Assembly (NCBI GenBank): GCA_947176915.1
Contig: CAMWSM010000005.1
Span: forward strand, 1 to 64,000
DNA from: an uncultured Porphyromonadaceae bacterium
Lineage (GTDB): Bacteria > Bacteroidota > Bacteroidia > Bacteroidales > Muribaculaceae
Reading direction: 5' to 3'
DNA: 64,000 nt
Shown: positions 20,339 through 29,446 of the stretch, one piece after another
Layout of the letters: the number at the start of each line of letters is the position of its first letter
How positions within the stretch are numbered: the stretch's first letter is position 1
Notes under the pieces: model-generated
Seen by the model: only the letters and a program-made list of their open reading frames with translations
Told to the model about the DNA's origin: nothing
The model's database searches: none
Translations under genes and position numbers: made by a program

Positions 20339-23300
20339 TTACAGTGAATTGTTTTTGAAGTCATATTTTCCGGCATTTCCTACGAAAATGAGCCAGCCAT
20401 GGCTAAGGTTTCTCATAATATTCACATGGACATCACTTCCGAGCTCGGCGGCAATCTTCCTTTCCCTGCCGTCCTTGATCCATCTTCCTCCGAAGCGAAA
20501 TTCCGGATGACGGAAATATCCAACCAAATTGACACCGAATGGAAGGTGAAGGGGGTTATGAAGGAGACCGATGTGATAATACATCTGTCCCATAAGGTTA
20601 TTGACTCCTCCAATAAGGAGTTTGTAACCTCCTCCATCGATTGTGAATGGGTCGAGCTGCAGAAGATTGTCGTGGAAAGCGGCATGTATGTCAAGCGAAT
20701 CAATAGTGATCGGACCATCACCCCGAATCATCATAAGATGAGTGTATTTCAGAGCTTTCTTATCGCGTTTGAAAGCCATGTCGCGGACGTTCAGTTTGAG
20801 ATCGCCTTCAAGAGAGGGCGCCTCAAGAAACATATTTGGATCCATAATGAAGGTGCCGGCGACATTCAGGGAAAGATTGGCAGAGAGATTCTCCAATTGA
20901 GGAGAAGACGCCGCGAGGTCGGGGAATGCTGAGCAGAATTTCGTGAAATTGAAATTATTAACGTCAACATTCACCGCCATCGATATGCTGTCGAGATCTG
21001 AGGTGGAGAAAGTCCAGTCGATCTTGTCAGAGCAGAAGGGAGTTCCTACCGACAGTCCCTCCAGGGAGGCGTTGCCATTCTGCATCAAAATTCTTGTTGA
21101 AAGGGGGGAGAAGGAGTATTGCATGTATTCCGCAGACCTTGAGGAAAGCCGGGCATCCAAAGCTATGTTTCTTGGAATAGCCACACAGAGGGAATCAGCG
21201 GCAGTATATGCCCCTGGAGCCGGGGGGATGAATTGAGGGGTCTTTCCCGTTATTTTTTGAATTCCACGGAAATAATTACCTGCAAGCATATTGATATTCA
21301 CATCATCGAGGTCAGCATTTAACGAGGCTTTCAAGGGGACGGGAGAAGAAGAGGAAAGAAAACTTCTCAATCCGTCAATTCTTCCGGAGATGAAGCCTGA
21401 AGCGCCACGTGTCGAGAGGCGAAGCGAGGATAGGCGGAGGGTGTCGAGATTGGTAAAGAGTTTGAGATTGGAGAAGGTGTTCTCCACAGGATAAGCCGGA
21501 GTATAGAGGGAGCCACTTTCAATATCGACTGAGGCTTTCATATCCAAAAGACTCAAAATAGACTGAATCATAGGGGATATGGAGGCAGTGAGATAGAGAG
21601 GCGTATGAGAGAATTTGGCAGCTACGGCAGAATCTCCCGGCGATGTGGGAAGAGTGGAGAAATAATTGGAAGGAGAGAATGGAATCTGCCTCAGGGAAGC
21701 ATTTATATTTGCTTTCAGTCCGTTTGTGGAAAGGTCGTTATCAGCAGCCTGAATCTTAGCATTGCCGGATGAGAGATCAAATGTGCCGGCAGCCACAGGA
21801 TTGCTCATGGATCCTTTCGCTCCTAAATCTCCTTTAAGAGTTGTGTGGTCGAGCAGAGCGTTGACTCCTGCAGCGGGAGCCTTTACATCGCCGTGCCCTA
21901 TATACGTTGTGAAATTCAATTTGCCATCGGTGAGGGATGATGAATTAAGTTGCGGCATATCGGCAGCAATGCTGAGAGAGAAATCGGAGAGCTTCGCCGA
22001 TAATTTTGAAGCCGCGTCATTCAGGGCAAGGGCAGCCACCTGGAAATCACCCTCTAACTTGAGGTCTTTCAATTGCTTCTTGCTTAAGTCAGACAACTTG
22101 CAGGATAGAGATGATTTTCCCGTAAGGTCTCCCTTCAATGAGAAAGAGGCTCCGGGAAGTATTTTTTCAGTAGCTTTCGCGAGATCGGCTGCACACTGCA
22201 GGTCAAGAGCGACATCGGGGTCTCCTGCCAGTAAGGATGAAGCGCGGCCGGTTACGTGGAGGCTTGTTCCGTCAGTCTCCATTCTTAAATCAGAGAGATT
22301 GATATGGCTCCCTGCCGGGTCGGCAGGATCAATTATCGCATCCGCATCGATTCCGAGTCCGGAGAGAGCAATTATCTGAGAGGAGGAGACAGGGAATGAA
22401 AGTTCGCCGTTATCGGAGGAGACTGTGGCAGAGAGGGCAGGGATTCTTTTTGTTTCGCTGAATGAGAAGGGGGAGAGGAGATCGGCGTGGAGCCTGAGAG
22501 GGATCGCACCCTTTACATCTTTCATTTTTTCAGGCACCATTTCCGCAGGGATATAGGGGAGGAGCGCCATCAAATCAGGGGTGTTGAGGGTAGCGGAGAG
22601 GGGATAGAGCGTCGGAATCTTTTCGTTGGACAGCATTCCGGAAATAAGGAGGGAGAGGTCTTCTATGCTGATATTAACATTGTCGAAGGAAATTTTCTTC
22701 ATGTCGTCGGAAATTCCGAAATTTCCTGAGAAGTCCACCGGAATGGGATTCGGGATGGAATATTCGGGGGAGTGGAATGACAGGAGGGCTGACAACATTG
22801 CATCCCAGCTGTTCTTCTTATTTTGCTTTCCGCTGATCATAAAGTTTTTGATTTCAGCCTTAGCCTCGAGATTATTACCCGTACTGAAGAAAGCCAGATT
22901 CACAGGCCTGCCGATTTTAACTGTATCAAGAGAAATTTCAGGCATTTCATTCTTTTTCTTCATTTCCGGAAAAATGAGGAAGTTGGCGACAGAGTCGTTT
23001 ACGAAGACAAGGTTTATGTCGGGCTTATCCACTTCGAGCCCGCGCAGATATATCTTTCCCTGAATTGCCTTCATTATATTCACCCCGCCGAGAAGCCTGC
23101 CTGTAGAAGCGAGGCGGTCGGCATTTGCAGGGAGGGTGGACTTCAATCCCGCGGGAATATTTTCGAGAGAACGGGAGCGTATGGAGATTGAATCAATGTC
23201 GACCTGGAGCCACGGAAAAGACGACCATAGAGTCCAGTTGACCTCCGACACTTTCACATCAGCCTTCAAATAAGAAGACGCTTCCTTGTTTACAATAGCA

Positions 23301-23422
23301 GCTACACGCGATGGGGTGAGATAGAAAGTAGCTCCAATTATTGCAGCCACTGCCAGCAATATGAGGGCGCCTAAAGAGATGGCGGTAATTTTAGCAACTT
23401 TATATATGGTAGAAGAAGCCAT
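20339..23422 (-). CDS. AsmA-like (AsmA/TamB superfamily) protein
   Basis: 1027 aa; N-terminal TM then GATFYLTPSRVAAIVNKEASSYLKADVKVSEVNWTLWSSFPWLQVDIDSISI. Confidence 0.82.
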   Translation of the reverse strand: MASSTIYKVAKITAISLGALILLAVAAIIGATFYLTPSRVAAIVNKEASSYLKADVKVSEVNWTLWSSFPWLQVDIDSISIRSRSLENIPAGLKSTLPANADRLASTGRLLGGVNIMKAIQGKIYLRGLEVDKPDINLVFVNDSVANFLIFPEMKKKNEMPEISLDTVKIGRPVNLAFFSTGNNLEAKAEIKNFMISGKQNKKNSWDAMLSALLSFHSPEYSIPNPIPVDFSGNFGISDDMKKISFDNVNISIEDLSLLISGMLSNEKIPTLYPLSATLNTPDLMALLPYIPAEMVPEKMKDVKGAIPLRLHADLLSPFSFSETKRIPALSATVSSDNGELSFPVSSSQIIALSGLGIDADAIIDPADPAGSHINLSDLRMETDGTSLHVTGRASSLLAGDPDVALDLQCAADLAKATEKILPGASFSLKGDLTGKSSLSCKLSDLSKKQLKDLKLEGDFQVAALALNDAASKLSAKLSDFSLSIAADMPQLNSSSLTDGKLNFTTYIGHGDVKAPAAGVNALLDHTTLKGDLGAKGSMSNPVAAGTFDLSSGNAKIQAADNDLSTNGLKANINASLRQIPFSPSNYFSTLPTSPGDSAVAAKFSHTPLYLTASISPMIQSILSLLDMKASVDIESGSLYTPAYPVENTFSNLKLFTNLDTLRLSSLRLSTRGASGFISGRIDGLRSFLSSSSPVPLKASLNADLDDVNINMLAGNYFRGIQKITGKTPQFIPPAPGAYTAADSLCVAIPRNIALDARLSSRSAEYMQYSFSPLSTRILMQNGNASLEGLSVGTPFCSDKIDWTFSTSDLDSISMAVNVDVNNFNFTKFCSAFPDLAASSPQLENLSANLSLNVAGTFIMDPNMFLEAPSLEGDLKLNVRDMAFKRDKKALKYTHLMMIRGDGPITIDSLDIHAAFHDNLLQLDPFTIDGGGYKLLIGGVNNLMGQMYYHIGLLHNPLHLPFGVNLVGYFRHPEFRFGGRWIKDGRERKIAAELGSDVHVNIMRNLSHGWLIFVGNAGKYDFKNNSL

Positions 23423-23609
23423 AAGAGGAATGTTTATGTGGAAGTTAAGCGTTTTTCTTTTTTAATGGGAGAGCGGATGATAAGGTCCGGTCTATGATTT
23501 AATAACGTAGTGAAGAATGAAAGGTTTATACCGGATTAAAGTCAATCCGGCAACCGACTTATCCGATAATTATTTATCTTTGCAGAAAATAATTAAACCA
23601 ATCGCTAAA

Positions 23610-24122
23610 ATGGAAGATGAGAAGATAGAAGTCTTATTGAAGGGTAAGGAAAAGATCAGGATATTGTTTGTGTGTCTCGGAAATATATGTAGGAGTCCGG
23701 CAGCTCACGGGATAATGGAGAAACTTATTGCAGAGAGCGGCAAGACAGGAGATATAGAGATTGATTCGGCAGGATTGTACAGCGGACACGCAGGGGAACT
23801 TCCTGACCACCGGATGCGTATTCATGCACGCAGGCGCGGATATGAGCTGACTCATAGGAGCCGTCCTGTAAAGATGTCGGATTTTGATGACTTTGACCTC
23901 ATAGTGGGTATGGATAACAGCAATTATGACCGGCTTAGAGGTTTTGCACCGACTGTGGAGGCAAAGGATAAAGTTGTGAGGATGATAGATTTTGTAAATG
24001 GATTTCCGCAATATGATTATGTTCCTGATCCCTATTATGAGGGTTCGGAGGGTTTTGAGCTTGTGCTCGATATGCTTGAGGATGGATGTGGAAATATGTT
24101 GCGTGCCCTAAGGAAAGGATGA
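23610..24122 (+). CDS. Low molecular weight protein-tyrosine-phosphatase
   Basis: P-loop VCLGNICRSP and VPDPYYEGSEGFELVLDMLEDGC; likely start MEDEKIEV at 23610. Confidence 0.93.
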   Translation: MEDEKIEVLLKGKEKIRILFVCLGNICRSPAAHGIMEKLIAESGKTGDIEIDSAGLYSGHAGELPDHRMRIHARRRGYELTHRSRPVKMSDFDDFDLIVGMDNSNYDRLRGFAPTVEAKDKVVRMIDFVNGFPQYDYVPDPYYEGSEGFELVLDMLEDGCGNMLRALRKG

Positions 24123-24180
24123 CTGTGTTAAACTTTTTTTGAGGAAGCGTGTCAAAAGTAAAAATCAAAAATTTAAGGTT

Positions 24181-24537
24181 ATGAAGAAAATAATTTTGAC
24201 ATTCGGAATGTTGGCAGGTCTCTTTTTCGGAGCCAATGCAGGAGATAAGCCGGAATTTCCCGGTGGAGACGCTGCGCTGAAGTCTTACATAGAGAAGAAT
24301 ATGCAATATCCCTCTCATGCGAAGGAGAATGGGGTAGAGGGCATAGTAAACGTCCAGTTTACGGTATTCCCTGACGGCACTATAGGAACTATCAAGATCA
24401 TGCGAATGGTAGATCCGGATTTAGAGCAGGAGGCAATAAGACTTGTAAAGACAATGCCGGCATGGACACCGGCTGACAAGGACGGGGCTCCTGTAGAAGC
24501 GACAGCTCAGATTGCAGTGCCTTTTGTTCTTGAATAA
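24181..24537 (+). CDS. TonB C-terminal domain-like periplasmic protein
   Basis: Signal peptide MKKIILTFGMLAGLFFGANA then FPGGDAALKSYIEKNMQYPSHAKENGVEGIVNVQFTVFPDG. Confidence 0.85.
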   Translation: MKKIILTFGMLAGLFFGANAGDKPEFPGGDAALKSYIEKNMQYPSHAKENGVEGIVNVQFTVFPDGTIGTIKIMRMVDPDLEQEAIRLVKTMPAWTPADKDGAPVEATAQIAVPFVLE

Positions 24538-24556
24538 TCAAACAGATGGATTACAT

Positions 24557-24605
24557 AATATACAGAAGAAGCGAATCCCGCCGGGATTCGCTTCTTCTGT
24601 ATATT
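24557..24605. terminator. Perfect 23-bp inverted repeat between convergent genes
   Basis: AATATACAGAAGAAGCGAATCCC-gcc-GGGATTCGCTTCTTCTGTATATT. Confidence 0.75.
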
Positions 24606-24618
24606 AGTCATCCATTAA

Positions 24619-25485
24619 CTATTCTGCAGGTGCATCAGACGTTTTAGGGTCGATGGTTGCGACAATATCCATAACGATAACGTCCTTGGGAGCTAAATTG
24701 AACTGCTCAGCACGACGGCCGAAAAGATCGTTGGCAGTGGTTATGAATTTGCCGTTTTGTCCGCTTTTGAGAGTCTTGAGGGCATCCGAAAGTTGTATCG
24801 GGAGATTGCGGGCGCCTACTTTTAAGGATGAAGGCAGAGGAATGTCGAGGGTTTTTCCTTGAACGGTCTTCAGGGTGAATTTTGCAGTAACGTCATCACC
24901 CTCCTTAATTTGAGCAGTCTCCTTCTTATCTGTCGGACCACCGTAGAGACCGTCAGCCACCTTTGCAAGTTTCATTTTTGCAGCCTCTTTAGAAAGGGCA
25001 GCGGCAGCATTCTCCTTATCAATAGTCTCTTTGCGGGAAGAGAAGTCGTTCATTATGCGGTTGAATTCACGCTGAATATCACTCATGTTTTTAATAGAGT
25101 CGCTGTTAAGCACTTCCACAAGACCGTCGATAAACACCTGTTTGTTCAAAGCCACATCATAGTCTTTCTTAAACTCGGAAATGTTGCGTGCCATCTGCAG
25201 ACCGAGGTGCATACCTCTGTTGAAGGCTTCATCGTTGGGATTGAAGCTGTTGAGTCCGGCTTTGACACCATTCACGTAAGAGCGTTTTGCAGCGTCGGTT
25301 GCAAAAGTTGAGTCGTTCTGAGCCATTGTCAGATATTGAGAGCCGTTTATTTCTCCGAAGTAATACACGAGAGAATCTCCGGGAGTGGCATCCGTTATCT
25401 GTTCAAGCGATTTTCCTTTGTTGTCGGCGCAAGAAGCCATCAACAGAGCAGCAGCGCCGATTGTTAGAAGTGATTTAAATTTCAT
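24619..25485 (-). CDS. Divergent FKBP-like lipoprotein
   Basis: 288 aa; lipobox LMASCADN; FKBP-N-type dimerisation region; C-terminal domain degenerate compared with the two upstream FKBPs. Confidence 0.75.
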   Translation of the reverse strand: MKFKSLLTIGAAALLMASCADNKGKSLEQITDATPGDSLVYYFGEINGSQYLTMAQNDSTFATDAAKRSYVNGVKAGLNSFNPNDEAFNRGMHLGLQMARNISEFKKDYDVALNKQVFIDGLVEVLNSDSIKNMSDIQREFNRIMNDFSSRKETIDKENAAAALSKEAAKMKLAKVADGLYGGPTDKKETAQIKEGDDVTAKFTLKTVQGKTLDIPLPSSLKVGARNLPIQLSDALKTLKSGQNGKFITTANDLFGRRAEQFNLAPKDVIVMDIVATIDPKTSDAPAE

Positions 25486-25687
25486 TTTCTGTAGAATCAG
25501 TTGTTATGGGGTTAGAGATAGAATCTTCTGTAGAATTAATGACAACTTCAACGGTGTCGCCTGTTGGAGTCATGTCATTGGCGGTTCTGCCTTTACAGGA
25601 ATAGAATAAAAGCGCTGCGCCTCCGGCAATAAATAATGCGGAGAGACGCAGGCGCCCGGATGAGATAAAAGAATCAGTCATTATCAA
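25475..25687 (-). CDS. Small putative lipoprotein
   Basis: 70 aa, hydrophobic N-term then FYSC lipobox-like; 11-nt overlap with next gene. Confidence 0.6.
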   Translation of the reverse strand: MIMTDSFISSGRLRLSALFIAGGAALLFYSCKGRTANDMTPTGDTVEVVINSTEDSISNPITTDSTENEI

Positions 25688-25692
25688 TCGGC

Positions 25693-26256
25693 TTACTGAA
25701 CCTGAATGAGCTGTACTTCAAAGATAAGAGGAGCATTAGGAGGAATAGGACCGTTGGGAGTGCCCATTTCGCCGTATGCGAGATCAGAGGGGATATAGAA
25801 TACTGTCGTGCCACCCTCTTTCATGAGTTGAAGGCCTTCAGTCCAACCTTTTATAACGCCGTTAAGAGGGAATGTGATTGGCTCTCCACGCTCGAATGAA
25901 CTGTCAAATACTGTTCCGTCTGTAAGTACGCCACGATAGTGTACGGTTACAGCGTCGGTTGCTTTAGGAGATTTTCCGGTTCCCTCTTTAACTGTAACAT
26001 ACTTAAGTCCGGAGGGGGTAGCAACAACCATTTTGTCGGCTTTCGGATCGGGGTTGTTGAAATAATCAGCATTGTAGATTGCTGTAAGAGATGAATCGGC
26101 AGGTGCGGTAGCTTCCTGAACCGCCTGTACCATTTCATCAACGACCTGAAGGGAATCGTTTTGTTCAGCTTTTTTCTCACTCTTGCAGGATGCCAGAGAG
26201 CCCGCGGCAACCACAGCCGCAGCTAAGAGAGCTGAAGAAAAGAGTTTTTTATTCAT
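25693..26256 (-). CDS. FKBP-type peptidyl-prolyl isomerase lipoprotein
   Basis: Lipobox GSLASCKS; catalytic domain VTVHYRGVLTDGTVFDSSFERGEPITFPLNGVIKGWTEGLQLM; likely start MNKKLFSSALL. Confidence 0.93.
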   Translation of the reverse strand: MNKKLFSSALLAAAVVAAGSLASCKSEKKAEQNDSLQVVDEMVQAVQEATAPADSSLTAIYNADYFNNPDPKADKMVVATPSGLKYVTVKEGTGKSPKATDAVTVHYRGVLTDGTVFDSSFERGEPITFPLNGVIKGWTEGLQLMKEGGTTVFYIPSDLAYGEMGTPNGPIPPNAPLIFEVQLIQVQ

Positions 26257-26303
26257 ATATAATTTATTTGAAAATTCTTTTGGGTATGTTTCGTTACGCA
26301 AAA

Positions 26304-26346
26304 AAGGTTACAGCGAAAGACTTCTAACGTCTGACCCTATAACCTT
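26304..26346. other. Intergenic hairpin between FKBP genes
   Basis: AAGGTTA...AGAC...GTCT...TAACCTT. Confidence 0.45.
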
Positions 26347-26387
26347 AATAACTGCAAACGATGTGGATTTCGTATGTTTACAACGTA

Positions 26388-26978
26388 TTATTTCTTTACA
26401 ACCTTGATGAGCTCCACTTCAAAGATAAGGGTTGAGTGAGGTGGAATTGCATTAGGCACACCCTGCGGACCGTATGCGAGGTCGGAAGGGATATAGAAAG
26501 TGTATTTGCCACCCTCCTTCATAAGCTGCACACCTTCGGTCCATCCGGGGATGACGCGGTTAAGAGGGAATGTGGCAGGTTCGCCACGGCTTACAGAACT
26601 GTCAAATACAGTGCCGTCAATGAGTTTACCGGTATAGTGAACTGTTACCTCATCCTCAGCAGTAGGCTGTGCGCCTGTACCCTCTTTCTCAACGACGTAT
26701 TGCAGACCTGAGGGAGTGGTGATTACATTTTCTTTCTTTTTGTTCTCTTCAAGGAATTTTTCACCTACAGACTTGATTTCAGCTGTTTTCTTAGCTGTAA
26801 GTTCCTGCAGATATTCCTGAATGATTTTATTAGCTTCTTCGGGCGACATCTTAGGTTCTTCTCCTTTGAAGGCAGCATGAACGGCTTCATCAAAGTCAGA
26901 GAATTCAATGTTTTCTACGCCCATAGCTTTCAATTGAGAGCCCATAGCCAGGCCCCATGCATAACTAAGTTGATCCAT
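26388..26978 (-). CDS. FKBP-type peptidyl-prolyl isomerase
   Basis: VTVHYTGKLIDGTVFDSSVSRGEPATFPLNRVIPGWTEGVQLM. Confidence 0.93.
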   Translation of the reverse strand: MDQLSYAWGLAMGSQLKAMGVENIEFSDFDEAVHAAFKGEEPKMSPEEANKIIQEYLQELTAKKTAEIKSVGEKFLEENKKKENVITTPSGLQYVVEKEGTGAQPTAEDEVTVHYTGKLIDGTVFDSSVSRGEPATFPLNRVIPGWTEGVQLMKEGGKYTFYIPSDLAYGPQGVPNAIPPHSTLIFEVELIKVVKK

Positions 26979-27145
26979 TTTGTTAATCTCCTTTAAAAAC
27001 TCGGATAAGCTTTATAACTCTTCCGAGGGATTTGGGTTATATATTTATTTTCTTATTTCTATAAATATAACGCATAAAGAGAGGAATAGTTATGTTAAAG
27101 AATATTTAAGGATGTGGAAAGAAAGAAATATTTACGGTTAAAAAG

Positions 27146-27176
27146 TTGTGGGAATGAAAATGAATTGCTAACTTTG
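27146..27176 (+). promoter_or_regulatory. Predicted promoter of tRNA-Gln
   Basis: TTG-N20-TAACTTTG. Confidence 0.6.
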
Positions 27177-27231
27177 CATCGACTTTAGGAGCACATCGAC
27201 AGGGTCAAGTTGCTCTTGAGTCAGACAGGAT

Positions 27232-27301
27232 TGTCTTATGGTGTAATGGTAGCACTACAGTTTTTGGTTCTGTCTGTCCAGGTTCGAATCCTGGTAAGAC
27301 A
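27232..27301 (+). tRNA. tRNA-Gln (TTG)
   Basis: Acceptor TGTCTTA/TAAGACA, T arm CCAGGTTCGAATCCTGG, anticodon loop TTTTGGT. Confidence 0.92.
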
Positions 27302-27306
27302 ACATA

Positions 27307-27345
27307 AAAAGCTCTAAATCTTAGATTTAGAGCTTTTATTTTTTC
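27307..27345 (+). terminator. Terminator of tRNA-Gln
   Basis: AAAAGCTCTAAATC-tta-GATTTAGAGCTTTT followed by T-rich ATTTTTTC. Confidence 0.85.
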
Positions 27346-27464
27346 GGAATAACTTGGATGATATTATTTTCCGGCTCTTACAGTTGTGGAGTATGTTCCT
27401 ATTACGGGAGAGTTATCGGAACGACGGAGAGAAGCAGCGATATTGAATTTTGACGGGAAAGGTC

Positions 27465-27481
27465 GGGGCAGGGACTGCCCC
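27465..27481. repeat. Dispersed REP-like palindrome
   Basis: GTCGGGGCAGGGACTGCCCC, same unit as 10949 and 13191. Confidence 0.75.
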
Positions 27482-27590
27482 GACTCCCAGCCGGGGTGAA
27501 GGGAATTTAAGAATCATTAAGATGTGGGGGTGAGGTTTAGTTAAAAATCAGAATTATTGTTAAATAGAGGTGGGTGGGAGGATGTAGCGA

Positions 27591-27621
27591 TTTGAAGAGA
27601 GCGGAAAATTTGCTAACTTTG
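27591..27621 (+). promoter_or_regulatory. Predicted promoter of fimbrial operon
   Basis: TTTG-N19-TAACTTTG; first ORF starts about 250 nt downstream. Confidence 0.6.
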
Positions 27622-27875
27622 TAACGAAAATAATAATCGCTTTCAATAATAATTGACAATCACTTCAATATTCTGAATATTCCCTGATCCTAAGTAAAAA
27701 GAAGGTGAGAAGATCAGTAAAGGCATTCCTTAGTGTAGATTTTTGCATGCGAATGCACGCTTTGCACAGCCTGTATTCTGAATAAAGTTTTGCATTCACC
27801 GGAAAACAGATAGTCCGGCGGATGGCTGAAATATGTGATTTGTTCCCCGATTGAAAAAACATAAACGTTAAGGTT

Positions 27876-29426
27876 ATGAGACTATTTACTTTTCCTAATC
27901 CAAAAGGATTGCTTTACATTTTCATGGCAATAATAATGGTTGGCTGTGTTGATGTAAGCTCCGAGCCTGACAATCCGGATGAAGACAGGAACGACCGTTA
28001 TCTGTTGATTAATATTTCCGAGACCGGAGGGATTTATTCCCGGGCAGATTACGAATTTGACAGCGGTACGATTGAGGAGAATGCAATAAACGACATATCG
28101 TTTTATCTCTTTAAATCAGACGGATCACCCTATTTAATGTATCAGCCGGGAGAGTCCTCAGGAGAGAGCAGCAATAGGGTTGTTCTCCAGACAGAAGATA
28201 GCGGCAAAGGCATGCTTTCAATGCTTCTGATTCTTGGCAATCCTGTGAATATGAATGATGGTGGCCTTTCCAGACTTATTGCTGTGGCAAATTTAGGAAA
28301 TGAAGGCTATCAGTCATCCTTCGAAAATCTTTCTATGACCGATTTCTCCAAAAAGATTATCAAACTCCATCCACAAAGCGGAAACGGCATCATAATGACC
28401 AGTTCCACATATTTTGACGGAGAGAACAGAAAGATTTTCTGGACCGATATTGCTGCGGTCCACCTCCAATCCACCCCGGGCGGGGCGAAGGAGAATCCTG
28501 TTACAGTCAATCTTGAAAGAATAATGGCAAAGGTAACAGTAAATGTAACTCCCACTTCCGGAGCTGTGGACAGCAACGGCAGATTTAAGGTGGCACGAAA
28601 GGTTTTGGTTGGCAAAGATAATGTAAAAGAGGAGAAGGAGTTATTTGCAGAGGTTTTGGGTTGGGATCTGAACGCTACATCCAATCAAACCTCATTGATA
28701 AAGAATGTGATTCCGGAGAAAGTGCCTTTTGCAAGTTGGAATCATCCCTCTTTAAAGCGCAGCTATTGGGCTGAAATCCCTTCGGGCACTGCTCCTGCCA
28801 AGAGTTTCAACTGGGACGGTCTTTCCCGATCGATAGGTTCGTCAGCTTACTGCTATGAAAATACGCTCCAGCCGAAAGCCGGTCATTTTCAGGATGCCAC
28901 AACAGATGCCACCAAAGTCCTTATAAAGGCGCGTATTACCGATTCATACGGCACTCCGCAGGATATGGTAAGTCTGGGAGGAGTGCTGTATGAGACTCCT
29001 GTCATGAAGAGATGGATTGCGGAGGTGGCAGATCCAGAAGGTAAAGATGAAGGCAAAGTAAGGTTTGTACGTCGGGAGGAGACAGGAAGGCGCCATGTTG
29101 TTGAAGCCTACTATGAAGATACGAAAGTTGAAGGATTTGACAATCTACGCCACTGGGAGGATGGGGCGTGCTATTATGTAGCCAACCTTCGCCATGCTTT
29201 CACCTCCTCCTCCGATACTTCAGAGGCTGTTCCTGTGTATGGAGTGGTCAGGAATCATTCCTATATGTTGAATATAAGTTCCATAGCCGGCCTCGGCACT
29301 CCGGGTGGGAAAGATGATCATGACACTCCCGAGAATCCTGAACGGCAGATAGACACTACTGTGAAGGCAGACGTTGTTATTCTTCCATGGCATCTTATGA
29401 GCTTCGATGTAGATGTAGAGACTTGA
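27876..29426 (+). CDS. Mfa1/FimA-like fimbrillin lipoprotein
   Basis: Lipobox MVGC; NDISFYLFKSDGSPYLMYQ, fimbrillin-like; SR site after N-terminal segment (GIYSRADYE). Confidence 0.75.
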   Translation: MRLFTFPNPKGLLYIFMAIIMVGCVDVSSEPDNPDEDRNDRYLLINISETGGIYSRADYEFDSGTIEENAINDISFYLFKSDGSPYLMYQPGESSGESSNRVVLQTEDSGKGMLSMLLILGNPVNMNDGGLSRLIAVANLGNEGYQSSFENLSMTDFSKKIIKLHPQSGNGIIMTSSTYFDGENRKIFWTDIAAVHLQSTPGGAKENPVTVNLERIMAKVTVNVTPTSGAVDSNGRFKVARKVLVGKDNVKEEKELFAEVLGWDLNATSNQTSLIKNVIPEKVPFASWNHPSLKRSYWAEIPSGTAPAKSFNWDGLSRSIGSSAYCYENTLQPKAGHFQDATTDATKVLIKARITDSYGTPQDMVSLGGVLYETPVMKRWIAEVADPEGKDEGKVRFVRREETGRRHVVEAYYEDTKVEGFDNLRHWEDGACYYVANLRHAFTSSSDTSEAVPVYGVVRNHSYMLNISSIAGLGTPGGKDDHDTPENPERQIDTTVKADVVILPWHLMSFDVDVET

Positions 29427-29446
29427 AATAAAAGGAATTTTGAAAT

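Noticed and set aside
21762-22379. 205-aa ORF antisense to the AsmA-like gene (and similar antisense ORFs at 18863-19501, 19230-19829, 11579-12001)
   Set aside because: Shadow ORFs with low-complexity Ser/Arg-rich translations and no domain signal.
27665-27862. 65-aa - strand ORF in the fimbrial leader
   Set aside because: Overlaps palindromic leader elements; no recognisable domain or supporting context.
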